From NCBI GenBank assembly GCA_017419405.1, contig JAFOLH010000014.1, positions 1 through 64,000 of the forward strand: a stretch of 64,000 nucleotides of DNA, read 5' to 3'. Position numbers and translations under genes: made by a program. Positions 15,882-23,875 of the stretch are shown here, in pieces. This DNA is from Renibacterium sp. GTDB lineage: Bacteria > Actinomycetota > Actinomycetes > Actinomycetales > Micrococcaceae. The notes below the pieces were generated by a model. It was not told where the DNA came from. It ran no database searches and worked only from the letters and a program-made list of their open reading frames with translations. How positions within the stretch are numbered: the first letter of the stretch is position 1; each line of letters starts with the position of its first letter.

Positions 15882-15963
15882 GATTCGAAAGCGCATCCGA
15901 CAGCCGGCCCGAACAGGCTTCCGGGCATGGTGCAATCGATTCGGCTGGACTACCCTGGAGGCC

Positions 15964-16806
15964 ATGCCTGCTGAGCGTTCGACCCATGTCCTGGTGGTCG
16001 GAATCGACGGAGTCCGCTTCGATTCCCTGCAAGAAGCGGAGACCCCGAACCTCGATCTGATTGCCGCTGCCGGTTTCCTGACCCCGATCCAAGTGGCCGG
16101 CGCCAATCCCACGATTTCGGCACCGGTGTGGTCCAGTGTGGCCACCGGCGTCGATGCCGATCAGCACGGGGTTCTGGACAACTCCGGACGACCGGCCGCC
16201 CTGGACCGGTTCGACGACTTTGCCGCGGTGCTGCAACGGGCCCGCCCCGGCAGCACGGCCCTGATCGCCGCCTCCTGGCACCCACTGGTCCGGAGCTCCG
16301 GGAACGGACCGCTCTTCTCCTCGGGCGGATGGGCATCGCCCACCGATCCGGATGCTTCCGGTTCGGTGGCGGACGCCTATGCCGCCGACGCCGAGGTGGC
16401 CGAGTACGCGGCCCAACGGTTGCGGGCCGAACCGGTCGATCTGGCCTTCGTCTATTTCGGGGTCCCCGATGTGGTGTGCCACGACGTGGGCACCGGCGTG
16501 GATTACCAGCGGGCGATCGAATCCAGCGATGCCAGATTGGGCCAGTTGCTGGATGCGGTCGCCGCGCGGCCGAACCGGTCGCGCGAAGCCTGGACCGTCT
16601 TCGTGGTCACCGACCACGGCCACTTGGCCGACGGCGGCCATGGCGGCGATTCCGCCGAAGAACGGACTGCCTGGCTTGCAGCTTCCGGGCCGGGCTTCAG
16701 CGGGCCGGCCCGGGATCTGAGCCACGCGGACATCCCGGTCCAGGTGCTGGCGAGTTTCGGGGTAGCCCACCCGGCGGCGTCGGGTCGGGTTTTCGACGCC
16801 GTCTGA
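15964..16806 (+). CDS. Alkaline-phosphatase-superfamily phosphodiesterase/nucleotide pyrophosphatase, cytosolic type
   Basis: 280 residues from the ATG at 15964. VLVVGIDGVRFDSL carries the first metal-binding Asp, NPTISAPVWSSVATG the nucleophile region (Thr, type I phosphodiesterase pattern), DADQHGVLDN follows, and VVTDHGHLADGGHGG carries the metal-binding Asp-His and a further His. It probably hydrolyses phosphodiester or pyrophosphate bonds. No signal peptide is present. The same motifs recur in the secreted protein at 62871, so the window holds a cytosolic and an exported member of the family. It is divergent from iclR. Confidence 0.87.
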   Translation: MPAERSTHVLVVGIDGVRFDSLQEAETPNLDLIAAAGFLTPIQVAGANPTISAPVWSSVATGVDADQHGVLDNSGRPAALDRFDDFAAVLQRARPGSTALIAASWHPLVRSSGNGPLFSSGGWASPTDPDASGSVADAYAADAEVAEYAAQRLRAEPVDLAFVYFGVPDVVCHDVGTGVDYQRAIESSDARLGQLLDAVAARPNRSREAWTVFVVTDHGHLADGGHGGDSAEERTAWLAASGPGFSGPARDLSHADIPVQVLASFGVAHPAASGRVFDAV

Positions 16807-16978
16807 GCCACCGTCCGCGTCTCGCACCGCCGGTAGCACTCCTCCGCAACAGGCTGGGGGATCTGCTGCTTTCCACACATTCAGCCGACTCTCCTGGCGT
16901 CCGGCCGATCATCCCGGCAACCATGTTCACATGACAAATCACCCGCCCAACTACTGGGTAGAACCGATCGAATTCGAA

Positions 16979-17002
16979 GTTGACCAACTAGACTTGGTCA
17001 AC
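16979..17002. promoter_or_regulatory. Operator palindrome abutting the antitoxin start codon
   Basis: GTTGACCAA (16979-16987) and TTGGTCAAC (16994-17002) form a perfect 9-bp inverted repeat around CTAGAC, ending at the base before the ATG at 17003. This is where Phd/YefM antitoxins bind to repress their own operon. It also argues that the ATG at 17003, not an in-frame one at 16931, is the true start. Confidence 0.7.
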
Positions 17003-17242
17003 ATGGGCCAATACAACGTTCAGGAGACCAAGACCCGGCTTTCCGAGCTGCTCAGCCTGGTGGCGAACGGCGAAGACGTCGTCATCGCGAAGGCCGGCCG
17101 CCCGGTGGCCCGGATCGTTCCGATTGCACCGCCGGCCAAGCGCAGGCTCGGGTTCCTGAAACTGGACATCCCGGACGACGTTTTCCGCGATCCGTGGACC
17201 GCCGACGAGCTGGGGCTGTCAGATGACAAGCTATCTCTGTGA
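17003..17242 (+). CDS. Phd/YefM-type antitoxin
   Basis: 79 residues beginning MGQYNVQETKTRLSELLSLV, followed by GEDVVIAKAGRPVARIVPI: the standard Phd/YefM DNA-binding N-terminus. The C-terminal part (LGFLKLDIPDDVFRDPWTADELG) would wrap and neutralise the toxin. An in-frame ATG 72 bases upstream would add 24 residues encoded largely by the operator and is less likely. The end overlaps the PIN toxin gene by 20 bases. Confidence 0.9.
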   Translation: MGQYNVQETKTRLSELLSLVANGEDVVIAKAGRPVARIVPIAPPAKRRLGFLKLDIPDDVFRDPWTADELGLSDDKLSL

Positions 17243-17615
17243 CACCCAGGTCCTGATCTGGGCATTGACCTCGCCCAAACTGCTGTCCGTCAAAGCCCGC
17301 AATGCGATTCTCAAAGCGGACCACGAAATCTGGGTTTCCGCGGCCAGCGCTTACGAGATCGCCTTCAAATACCAAGTGGGGAAACTCCCGGCGGTGGAGC
17401 CGTTGATCTCGTCGTTTTCCCGGCAAGTGGCCAACCTGCGGGCCTCGGAACTGGCCGTCGATTCGACCCATGCCATCGAAGCCGGGCGTCTGGATTGGCA
17501 GCATCGGGACCCCTTCGACCGGATCCTCCTGGCCCAGGCGACGATCGAAGGCCTCACTCTGATCACCGCGGATGACACCCTGCGTGACTTCGCCCCGCTG
17601 AACACGTTCTGGTGA
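17223..17615 (+). CDS. PIN-domain toxin (VapC-like ribonuclease)
   Basis: A 130-residue PIN domain. The four-acid active site is visible: Asp7 in YLCDTQVLIWAL, Glu45 in SAYEIAFKYQ, Asp96/Asp99 in HRDPFDRILLAQA and Asp117/118 in LITADDTL. Proteins of this type cleave tRNA or rRNA and stop growth unless bound by the cognate antitoxin. The subtype paired with Phd antitoxins (WxLTSPKLLS, GRLDWQHRDPFDR) is common on actinobacterial chromosomes. No acidic residue is missing, so it should be active. Confidence 0.92.
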   Translation: MTSYLCDTQVLIWALTSPKLLSVKARNAILKADHEIWVSAASAYEIAFKYQVGKLPAVEPLISSFSRQVANLRASELAVDSTHAIEAGRLDWQHRDPFDRILLAQATIEGLTLITADDTLRDFAPLNTFW

Positions 17616-17806
17616 CCGCAGAGCCGATCTGACCCGGCCGGCGAGAACGGATGCACTGCAAGTCCGCGCGTCTCCGTTCCCAACCCGCCGGCTCCGGCAG
17701 TTGCGCGATGAACAATTGACCCGGAGCAGCTTAACACCGGGCTTAACTCTCGGAAACACTTGTCGAGGGCCCGGCCGGTCCGGGGTGATCTGGGTAAGCT
17801 GACAAT

Positions 17807-18325
17807 ATGACCCTGCCTTATCGGATCATTACCGTATGCACCGGAAACATCTGCCGATCCCCGATGGCCGAGCTGATGCTGCGGCATGCGGTTGCCGGAA
17901 ACGAAGGCATCCGCATCGACTCTGCGGGCACCACGCAGTGGGAGGAGGGGAACCCGATCGATCCCCGAGCCGCTGCGGTGCTCCGCGAGCGCGGCATCCC
18001 CGACGGCACTGAGGCACACTCGTCGTCCGGCCTGCACCGGGCCCGGAAAATCGCGGCCGCCGACTTCATCGACAACGATTTGATCCTGGCCATGGACACC
18101 GATCATTTCGATTGGCTGCGCGAGCACGCACCGACCCCGGCGGCCCGGGCGAAGGTCCAGTTGATCCGCGAGTTCGATCCGGCCGCCGAACCCGGCGAGC
18201 TGGGCATCGCCGACCCCTGGTACGGCGGCAGTGAAGACTTCGAAGAGGCTTACCGGCTCATTGATGCGGCCATCCCCGGAATCCTCGAACACATAGGCGC
18301 CGCTGATCCGCGGCACCATGTCTGA
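17807..18325 (+). CDS. Low-molecular-weight protein tyrosine phosphatase
   Basis: 172 residues. The P-loop CTGNICRS (residues 11-18, CxxxxxRS) lies at the N-terminus and the general acid Asp136 is in DPWYGG, as in the LMW-PTP family. The length is in the normal range. Related actinobacterial enzymes (PtpA-like) dephosphorylate protein tyrosines or arginines in the cytosol. It is followed, with an 8-base overlap, by the kinase/PabB fusion, so the two are co-translated; the functional reason is not clear. A TGACAATATG context surrounds the start codon. Confidence 0.93.
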   Translation: MTLPYRIITVCTGNICRSPMAELMLRHAVAGNEGIRIDSAGTTQWEEGNPIDPRAAAVLRERGIPDGTEAHSSSGLHRARKIAAADFIDNDLILAMDTDHFDWLREHAPTPAARAKVQLIREFDPAAEPGELGIADPWYGGSEDFEEAYRLIDAAIPGILEHIGAADPRHHV

Positions 18326-20333
18326 AGCCATTCCGGCAGAACCAGCAGTATCTGGAGCATCGGGCGGCGGAGCCGCCCGCCGGCCGGTGATCATCGCGGT
18401 CGACGGCCGGTCCGGAAGCGGCAAGACCTCCTTGGCGGTGGAACTGGCCTCGCTGCTGCGGGAGCACCGCAAAGTCTCGGTTTTCCACCTGGAGGATGTC
18501 TACCCCGGATGGAACGGCTTGTCTGCCGGAGTCGACCGCTATCTGCAAACCGTGCTCAGCCCGCTGCACCGCGGAGCGGATGCCCAGTGGACCAGTTGGG
18601 ATTGGGCCGCGCACTTCGACGGGGAGGCCCGGCAGACCACGGCCTCGGACGTGGTCATCGTCGAAGGCGTCGGTGCCGCGCAGGCTCCGGCCCGGCCGAT
18701 GCTGGACGCGGTGATCTGGGTGGAAGCCGCCGAGGCCCTGCGCAAGGAGCGGGCGCTGGCCCGGGACGGCGAGACCTACGCCCCCTACTGGGATCTTTGG
18801 GCCGCTCAGGAAGCCGAGTTGCTGGCCGCCGACCACCCTGCAGAACATGCGGACCTGCGGTTGGACTCGCCGGTGCTGCCGTCCGACGTGCTGCAGGCGC
18901 TGGGCCTGTTGCCGCAGCTGAAGAACCTGTTGGCCCCGGAGTTGCAACGCGAGCACGCCCGCGCCACGCTGGCCGTCCCGGTCCCGTTCACCGGTGATCC
19001 GGCAGGGCTTTTCGAGGCGCTTTTCGGCCATTCGGAGCACGCGGTCTGGCTGGACAGTTCGGATGCGCAGCAGCGCGGCGAGCGCAGCCGGTTCTCCATC
19101 ATGGCCGATGACGGCGGCGACTTCGGCCAGATCGCCTGGCACCGCGACGGCGTGACGCGGCACAGCTTCCGCGGGATCACGGTCGAGGTCCCGGGACCGT
19201 TCTTCCGTTGGCTCGACGCGCAATGGCCGGGAACCTCCGCGCCGATCGCCGGAGGACTGCCGTTCAGCCTGGGCTGGATCGGGTATCTGGGTTATGAACT
19301 CAAGCGGGAAACCGGCGGCAGCCGGCAAAGCCCGGACACCCCTGACGCCGGCCTGCTGCATGCCGGGCGGGCCGTCGTCGTCGACCATCAGGAGCAGCTG
19401 GCCTGGGCGCTCAGCCTGGCCGACGACGGATGGCCGGAAACCGTGGCCCGGGCCGCCGCCAAGCCCGCGCCCGGGACGGCGGCCAGGCCCGACCCGACCA
19501 CGGTCTCGGTCCGCGACGACCGTTCTGCTTACAAAACCAAAATCGGTCTGGCCCAAGCGCAGATCTTCGAAGGCAACAGTTACGAAATCTGCCTCACCAC
19601 CGGCCTCGCCTTCCGCACCGATGCGGACCCGCTCGGGCTCTACCGCACGCTCCGGCAGGCGAATCCCGCGCCCTTCGCGGCCTTTCTGGCTTTCGGCGGA
19701 CTGAGCATTTTGAGCACTTCGCCGGAACGGCTGCTCCGGATGAGCCCCGGCGGCGCGCTCACCGCCGAGCCGATCAAAGGAACCCGGCGCCGGGATCCGG
19801 ATCCGGGCAAGGATGCGGAGTTGCGGTCCGAGCTGGCGGCTTCGGTCAAAGACCGGGCGGAAAACCTGATGATCGTGGACTTGATGCGCAACGACCTCTC
19901 GCATTTCGCCCTGCCCGGCAGCGTCCGGGTGAGCCGGCTGTGCGCCATCGAAAGCTATGCCACGGTGCACCAGATGGTCAGCACCGTGGAAGCCCAGCTG
20001 CGGCCCGGCACGTCCCGGTCGGAAGCGATCGCTGCGGCCTTCCCGGCCGGCTCGATGACCGGGGCACCGAAAATCAGCACCATGCGGATCCTGGACCAGC
20101 TCGAAGCGACGCCCCGGGGCGCCTACTCCGGAGCCATCGGCTACTTCTCCCGGGACGGCGGCAGCGATTTGTCCGTGTTGATCCGCACGCTGGTCCTGGA
20201 CCACGGGCAGGCGACCCTGGGCGTGGGCGGGGCGATCACCGCGGATTCGGCTCCGGAGGAGGAATGGCAGGAAGTCCGGGCCAAGGCCTTCGGCGTGCTG
20301 GACGCGCTCGGCCTGGCCTTCCCCGACGACTGA
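18318..20333 (+). CDS. pabB: P-loop kinase domain fused to aminodeoxychorismate synthase component I (PabB)
   Basis: A 671-residue two-domain protein. Residues about 20-190 are a P-loop NTPase: GRSGSGKT at 30-37 is the Walker A motif and VVIVEGVGAA is Walker B-like, resembling uridine-kinase-type enzymes. Residues about 205-671 are a chorismate-utilising enzyme: GWIGYLGYELKRE, NSYEICLTTGLAF, EPIKGTRRR (Lys487), NLMIVDLMRNDL, TVHQMVSTVEAQL, FPAGSMTGAPK and YSGAIGYFS. The Lys in PIKGT marks PabB rather than anthranilate synthase. It would make aminodeoxychorismate for folate synthesis with a glutaminase (PabA) encoded elsewhere; pabC lies 1.7 kb downstream. The kinase substrate is unknown. Confidence 0.9.
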   Translation: MSEAIPAEPAVSGASGGGAARRPVIIAVDGRSGSGKTSLAVELASLLREHRKVSVFHLEDVYPGWNGLSAGVDRYLQTVLSPLHRGADAQWTSWDWAAHFDGEARQTTASDVVIVEGVGAAQAPARPMLDAVIWVEAAEALRKERALARDGETYAPYWDLWAAQEAELLAADHPAEHADLRLDSPVLPSDVLQALGLLPQLKNLLAPELQREHARATLAVPVPFTGDPAGLFEALFGHSEHAVWLDSSDAQQRGERSRFSIMADDGGDFGQIAWHRDGVTRHSFRGITVEVPGPFFRWLDAQWPGTSAPIAGGLPFSLGWIGYLGYELKRETGGSRQSPDTPDAGLLHAGRAVVVDHQEQLAWALSLADDGWPETVARAAAKPAPGTAARPDPTTVSVRDDRSAYKTKIGLAQAQIFEGNSYEICLTTGLAFRTDADPLGLYRTLRQANPAPFAAFLAFGGLSILSTSPERLLRMSPGGALTAEPIKGTRRRDPDPGKDAELRSELAASVKDRAENLMIVDLMRNDLSHFALPGSVRVSRLCAIESYATVHQMVSTVEAQLRPGTSRSEAIAAAFPAGSMTGAPKISTMRILDQLEATPRGAYSGAIGYFSRDGGSDLSVLIRTLVLDHGQATLGVGGAITADSAPEEEWQEVRAKAFGVLDALGLAFPDD

Positions 20334-20386
20334 GCCGGCGGGAGCCGGCCGGGAATAATACATGCAAACGCATAGTTCTAGCCGGC

Positions 20387-21433
20387 ATGAAAGGTTTTGG
20401 ATTCTTATCATTCGGACACTACGGACCAGGCCGCGGATCGCAGACCGTGACCGCGAAAGATTCATTGCAGCAGGCCATCGAGCTCTCCGTCGAAGCTGAC
20501 CGGATCGGCGTGAACGGGGCCTATTTCCGGGTCCACCACTTCGCCACCCAGCAATCCGCACCGTTTCCGCTGCTGAGCGCGATCGCCGCCCGCACCAAGC
20601 ACATCGAGGTGGGCACCGGGGTGATCGATCTGCGCTACGAAAACCCGCTGTATTTGGCCGAGGAGACCGCCTCGCTGGATCTGATCAGCGACGGCCGGCT
20701 GGCGTTGGGCATGAGCCGGGGATCGCCCGAGACCGCATTGCGCGGCTACGAATCCTTCGGCTACACCGGCAGCGAGGACCCGCGCGGCGGCGACATCGCC
20801 CGGCAGAAGTTCGAGCTGTTCCTGCGGGCGATCGATGGCGAAGGCGTCGCCCCGGCGGACCCGCGGATGACCGGGCAGAACGGCCTGCTCCGCGTCGAGC
20901 CGCACGCACCAGGACTGCGGCAACGGATCTGGTGGGGTTCCGGCAGCCGGGACACCGCGGAATGGGCCGGCACGATGGGCGTCAACATGATGTCCTCGAC
21001 GCTGCTCACCGAAGACGCCGGCGTCCCGTTCCACGAGCTGCAGGCGGAACAGATCCAGCGCTACCGGGCGGCCTGGACCGCAGCCGGGCATGCAGGCACC
21101 CCGCGGGTATCGGTGAGCCGGAGCGTGTTCCCGATCATGAACGATCTGGACCGCAGGTATTTCGGCCGCAGCGACGCAGACCAGGTCGGCATGATCGACG
21201 GATTCCGCTCCACTTTCGGCAAGACCTACGCGGGCGAACCGGACCAATTGGTGCAGGAACTGCGCAACGACTCGGCAGTGATGTCCGCCGACACCCTGAT
21301 GCTGACCATCCCGACCCAGCTGGGCGTGGAGTACAACATGCACGTGCTCTCCGCCTTCGCCGAACACGTGGCCCCGGAGCTGGGTTGGCAGCCGAACACC
21401 GCCGGACGCGTCGAAGGGTACCCGATCGCCTGA
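20387..21433 (+). CDS. LLM-class flavin-dependent oxidoreductase
   Basis: 348 residues from the ATG at 20387 (MKGFGFLSFGHYGPG); an open frame extends upstream but is antisense-like within pabB. The bacterial luciferase-like fold is indicated by AIELSVEADRIGVNGAYFRVHHF, TKHIEVGTGVIDLRYENPLYLAEETASLDLISDGRLALGMSRGS. Such enzymes use FMNH2 or F420 in the cytosol. The substrate is unknown. The upstream gap holds an ATAATACATGCAAACGCATAG stretch with an ATGC/GCAT inverted repeat, possibly the promoter and operator. Confidence 0.9.
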   Translation: MKGFGFLSFGHYGPGRGSQTVTAKDSLQQAIELSVEADRIGVNGAYFRVHHFATQQSAPFPLLSAIAARTKHIEVGTGVIDLRYENPLYLAEETASLDLISDGRLALGMSRGSPETALRGYESFGYTGSEDPRGGDIARQKFELFLRAIDGEGVAPADPRMTGQNGLLRVEPHAPGLRQRIWWGSGSRDTAEWAGTMGVNMMSSTLLTEDAGVPFHELQAEQIQRYRAAWTAAGHAGTPRVSVSRSVFPIMNDLDRRYFGRSDADQVGMIDGFRSTFGKTYAGEPDQLVQELRNDSAVMSADTLMLTIPTQLGVEYNMHVLSAFAEHVAPELGWQPNTAGRVEGYPIA

Positions 21434-21482
21434 TCCGGGAGCCGCTTCGCCAGGGGTCCGCCCGGTCTGGAACACTGGTGCC

Positions 21483-21902
21483 ATGCGCATCCGGCCATTC
21501 CGCCCCGAAGACACCGATGCGGTCGTCGCACTCTGGACGGCCGCCGGGCTGACCCGGCCGTGGAACGATCCGCGCAAGGACATCGTGCGGAAGGCTTCGG
21601 TGCAGCCGGAGCTTTTCGTGGTTGCCGAGGACGGCTCGGGAAACCTCGTCGGCTCGGTGATGGCAGGCTACGACGGGCACCGCGGCTGGCTGAATTATCT
21701 CGCGGCCAGTCCCGGCGCCCGTGGCCTCGGGGTCGGCCGGGCGCTCGTCGAACACGCCGAGCAAGTCTTGCACGGGCTAGGCTGCCCCAAAGTCTCCCTC
21801 CAGGTCCGAGCCGGCAACCAGGACGCGGTCGACTTCTACCGGCACCTGGGTTACACCATCGACGACACGGTCGACCTCGGCAAACGGCTGATCGCCGACT
21901 AG
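21483..21902 (+). CDS. ypeA: GNAT acetyltransferase, YpeA family
   Basis: 139 residues. It aligns by eye with E. coli YpeA over its whole length: RPFRPEDTDAVVALW, LTRPWNDPRKDI, VGSVMAGYDGHRGWLNYL, then the acetyl-CoA loop GARGLGVGRALV, GCPKVSLQVRAGN, VDFYRHLGY and a C-terminal LGKRLI. It is an N-acetyltransferase of unknown acceptor. It lies 49 bases after the LLM oxidoreductase gene on the same strand. Confidence 0.9.
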   Translation: MRIRPFRPEDTDAVVALWTAAGLTRPWNDPRKDIVRKASVQPELFVVAEDGSGNLVGSVMAGYDGHRGWLNYLAASPGARGLGVGRALVEHAEQVLHGLGCPKVSLQVRAGNQDAVDFYRHLGYTIDDTVDLGKRLIAD

Positions 21903-21982
21903 GCTCCAGCCCAAGATCCACCCCCGGTTCCGGGGCAGAAGCGCCCCAGCCCCGCTTTGCGGCGTGGAAGTTGGGCTGGGGC
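21903..21982 (+). terminator. Long stem-loop between ypeA and pabC
   Basis: GCTCCAGCCCAA (21903-21914) pairs with TTGGGCTGGGGC (21971-21982) over 12 bp with one G:U pair. The loop holds a second hairpin, GGGGC-AGAAGC-GCCCC. It starts on the ypeA stop and ends 14 bases before the pabC ATG, followed by ATTATT. It could be the ypeA terminator or, because no Shine-Dalgarno sequence is evident before pabC, a structured leader of pabC. Confidence 0.5.
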
Positions 21983-21996
21983 ATTATTCTGAACTC

Positions 21997-22866
21997 ATGC
22001 CTCAGACCATCCTGGTGTTCCTCGACCCCGCCCACCCTGCCGGCCGGTTGGCCGATTCCCGGCAACCGCAGCTCTTCGCCACCGATCTGGGCGCGACCCG
22101 CGGCGACGGGATCTTCGAATCCCTGCTGGCTTTGGACGGCCGGCCGCGCAAGGTCCAGGCGCATCTGGACCGCCTGGCCTCCTCGGCGGAACTGCTCGAA
22201 CTCGAGCTTCCGGCGGCAGCTGCCTGGCTGGCCGCAATCCAGACCGGACTGGCCGAGTTCGCGCAACCGGAAGCCATTGTGAAGCTCCTGGTCACCCGTG
22301 GCGTCGAAGATGCCGGGCAGCCCACCGCCTGGGTCCAGGTTTCGGCACTGCCGGAAAGCAGCAAAGCCCTGCGCGAAAAAGGCCTGGACGTGCTGCTCCT
22401 GGACCGCGGCTACGATTCCGGCCTGGCCGAACGCGCACCCTGGCTGCTGCTGGGCGCGAAGACGCTCTCCTACGCGGTGAACATGGCGGCCTTGCGCTAT
22501 GCGCACCAGCACGACGCCGACGACGTGATCTTCACCAGTGCCGACGGCCGGGTCCTGGAGGGCCCGACCTCCTCGGTGCTGATCGCGCACCGCGACGGTG
22601 CCGTGAAGCGGTTGATCACCACCCAACTGGATTCCGGCATCCTGCCCGGCACCACTCAGGGCGCCTTGTTCGCGGCGGCGAAGGATGCCGGTTGGGAATT
22701 GGGCTACGGCCCACTGGTCCCGGCGGACCTGTTCGACGCGGACGCGGTCTGGCTGGTCTCCAGCATCCGCCTGCTGGCTCCGGTCAACCGGATCGATGGC
22801 ACCGAAATCAACCACGATGCGGAATTGACTGCGGAACTGAACGCCCTGCTCGCCACCATTCGCTGA
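21997..22866 (+). CDS. pabC: Aminodeoxychorismate lyase (PLP fold type IV)
   Basis: 289 residues from the ATG at 21997. It is a branched-chain-aminotransferase-like PLP enzyme: TRGDGIFESLLALDGRPRKVQAHLDRL, the Schiff-base Lys in LLLGAKTLSYAVNMAALRYA, and the EGPTSSVLI phosphate-cup segment followed by GILPGTTQGAL. The DxxxEGPTS pattern and position near pabB point to PabC, which releases p-aminobenzoate and pyruvate from aminodeoxychorismate. A D-amino acid or branched-chain aminotransferase is a weaker alternative. Both folate genes lie on the plus strand within 4.6 kb. Confidence 0.85.
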   Translation: MPQTILVFLDPAHPAGRLADSRQPQLFATDLGATRGDGIFESLLALDGRPRKVQAHLDRLASSAELLELELPAAAAWLAAIQTGLAEFAQPEAIVKLLVTRGVEDAGQPTAWVQVSALPESSKALREKGLDVLLLDRGYDSGLAERAPWLLLGAKTLSYAVNMAALRYAHQHDADDVIFTSADGRVLEGPTSSVLIAHRDGAVKRLITTQLDSGILPGTTQGALFAAAKDAGWELGYGPLVPADLFDADAVWLVSSIRLLAPVNRIDGTEINHDAELTAELNALLATIR

Positions 22867-22945
22867 AACAACTCCTCGCCATTCGTATCTCGCTTCGACT
22901 ACGCTGGACAGGTTAGATCCTCCAGCTCCCGGAGAGGCCAAGCAG

Positions 22946-23875
22946 ATGACTCCGTTCTCCGCCGAATCGATCGGCGACCAACAAGGCCGTCAGGTGATCG
23001 TGACCGGCGCCAACATCGGCCTCGGCTTCCGCACCGCGGTCGCCTTGGCGCAGCGTGGCGCAGTGGTCACCCTGGCTTGCCGGGACCGGGAACGCGGCTT
23101 GGCGGCGCAGTCCCGGGTGCGGGAGCTTTCCGGGAACCACGCGGCCCGATTCGAGCAGCTGGACCTGGCCGATTTGGCGAGCGTCCGGGATTTCGCCGAG
23201 CGGTGGGACCGGCCGCTGGATCTGGTGATCAACAATGCCGGCGTCATGGCGACCCCCTTCAGCCGGACCAAAGACGGCTTCGAGCAGCAACTCGGAATCA
23301 ACCACCTCGGCCACTTCGCGCTCAACGGGCTGTTGCTGCCCCGACTGCGGCAGAGCAACCACGCTTTGGGCCCGCGCATCGTCGTGGTTTCCTCCTTGGC
23401 GCATTTGCGCGGCAAGGTCGACTTCGCGAATCTGCACGGCGAACGGTCCTACCGCGCCAGCACCGCGTATTCGCAGAGCAAACTGGCCAATCTCTTCTTT
23501 GCCCGGGAATTCGACCGCCGGCTCAAAGCGCGCGGCGAACGGCTGGCGGTTGTCGCGGCGCATCCCGGAATCGCCAAGACCAATCTGATGGCCGGAATGG
23601 CAGCCGGGCCAGTGGTCCGGATCGGCGGAAATGCCTTGCGGGTCTTCTTCCAGAGCGACGCGGCGGGCGCGCTCCCGCAGCTTTTCGCGGCCACCGATCC
23701 GGAGCTCTCCGGCGGCGAGTACTTCGGCCCCGGGGGGCTCTTCGAGATGCGCGGCAATGTGGCCCGGGCCAGAGTCCGCGGCTACGTCTCGGACCGCGGC
23801 GTAGCGGCTCGGCTCTGGTCCGCGAGCGAGGAGCTGACCGGCGTCGCCTACCCTGATCTGCCCGCGGTCGCCTGA
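22946..23875 (+). CDS. SDR-family oxidoreductase (retinol-dehydrogenase-like)
   Basis: 309 residues. It resembles the SDR subgroup with retinol dehydrogenases and oxidoreductases of the WW-domain type: VTGANIGLGFRTAVALAQRGA, TLACRD, LVINNAGVMATPFSRTKDGFEQQLGINHLGHFAL, IVVVSSLAHLRG and YSQSKLANLFFAREF. A GGAGAGG ribosome site lies upstream of the ATG. It ends on TGATG, so the next gene starts on its last base and the two are coupled. The substrate is unknown. Confidence 0.9.
   Translation: MTPFSAESIGDQQGRQVIVTGANIGLGFRTAVALAQRGAVVTLACRDRERGLAAQSRVRELSGNHAARFEQLDLADLASVRDFAERWDRPLDLVINNAGVMATPFSRTKDGFEQQLGINHLGHFALNGLLLPRLRQSNHALGPRIVVVSSLAHLRGKVDFANLHGERSYRASTAYSQSKLANLFFAREFDRRLKARGERLAVVAAHPGIAKTNLMAGMAAGPVVRIGGNALRVFFQSDAAGALPQLFAATDPELSGGEYFGPGGLFEMRGNVARARVRGYVSDRGVAARLWSASEELTGVAYPDLPAVA

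Noticed and set aside
16931..17002. Upstream ATG giving the antitoxin 24 more residues
   Set aside because: The extra codons coincide with the operator palindrome, and the family N-terminus begins at the ATG at 17003.
18258..20561. 767-codon minus-strand open frame opposite the kinase-PabB fusion
   Set aside because: There is no recognisable domain and the composition is typical of an antisense frame. The plus strand carries complete kinase and PabB motifs.
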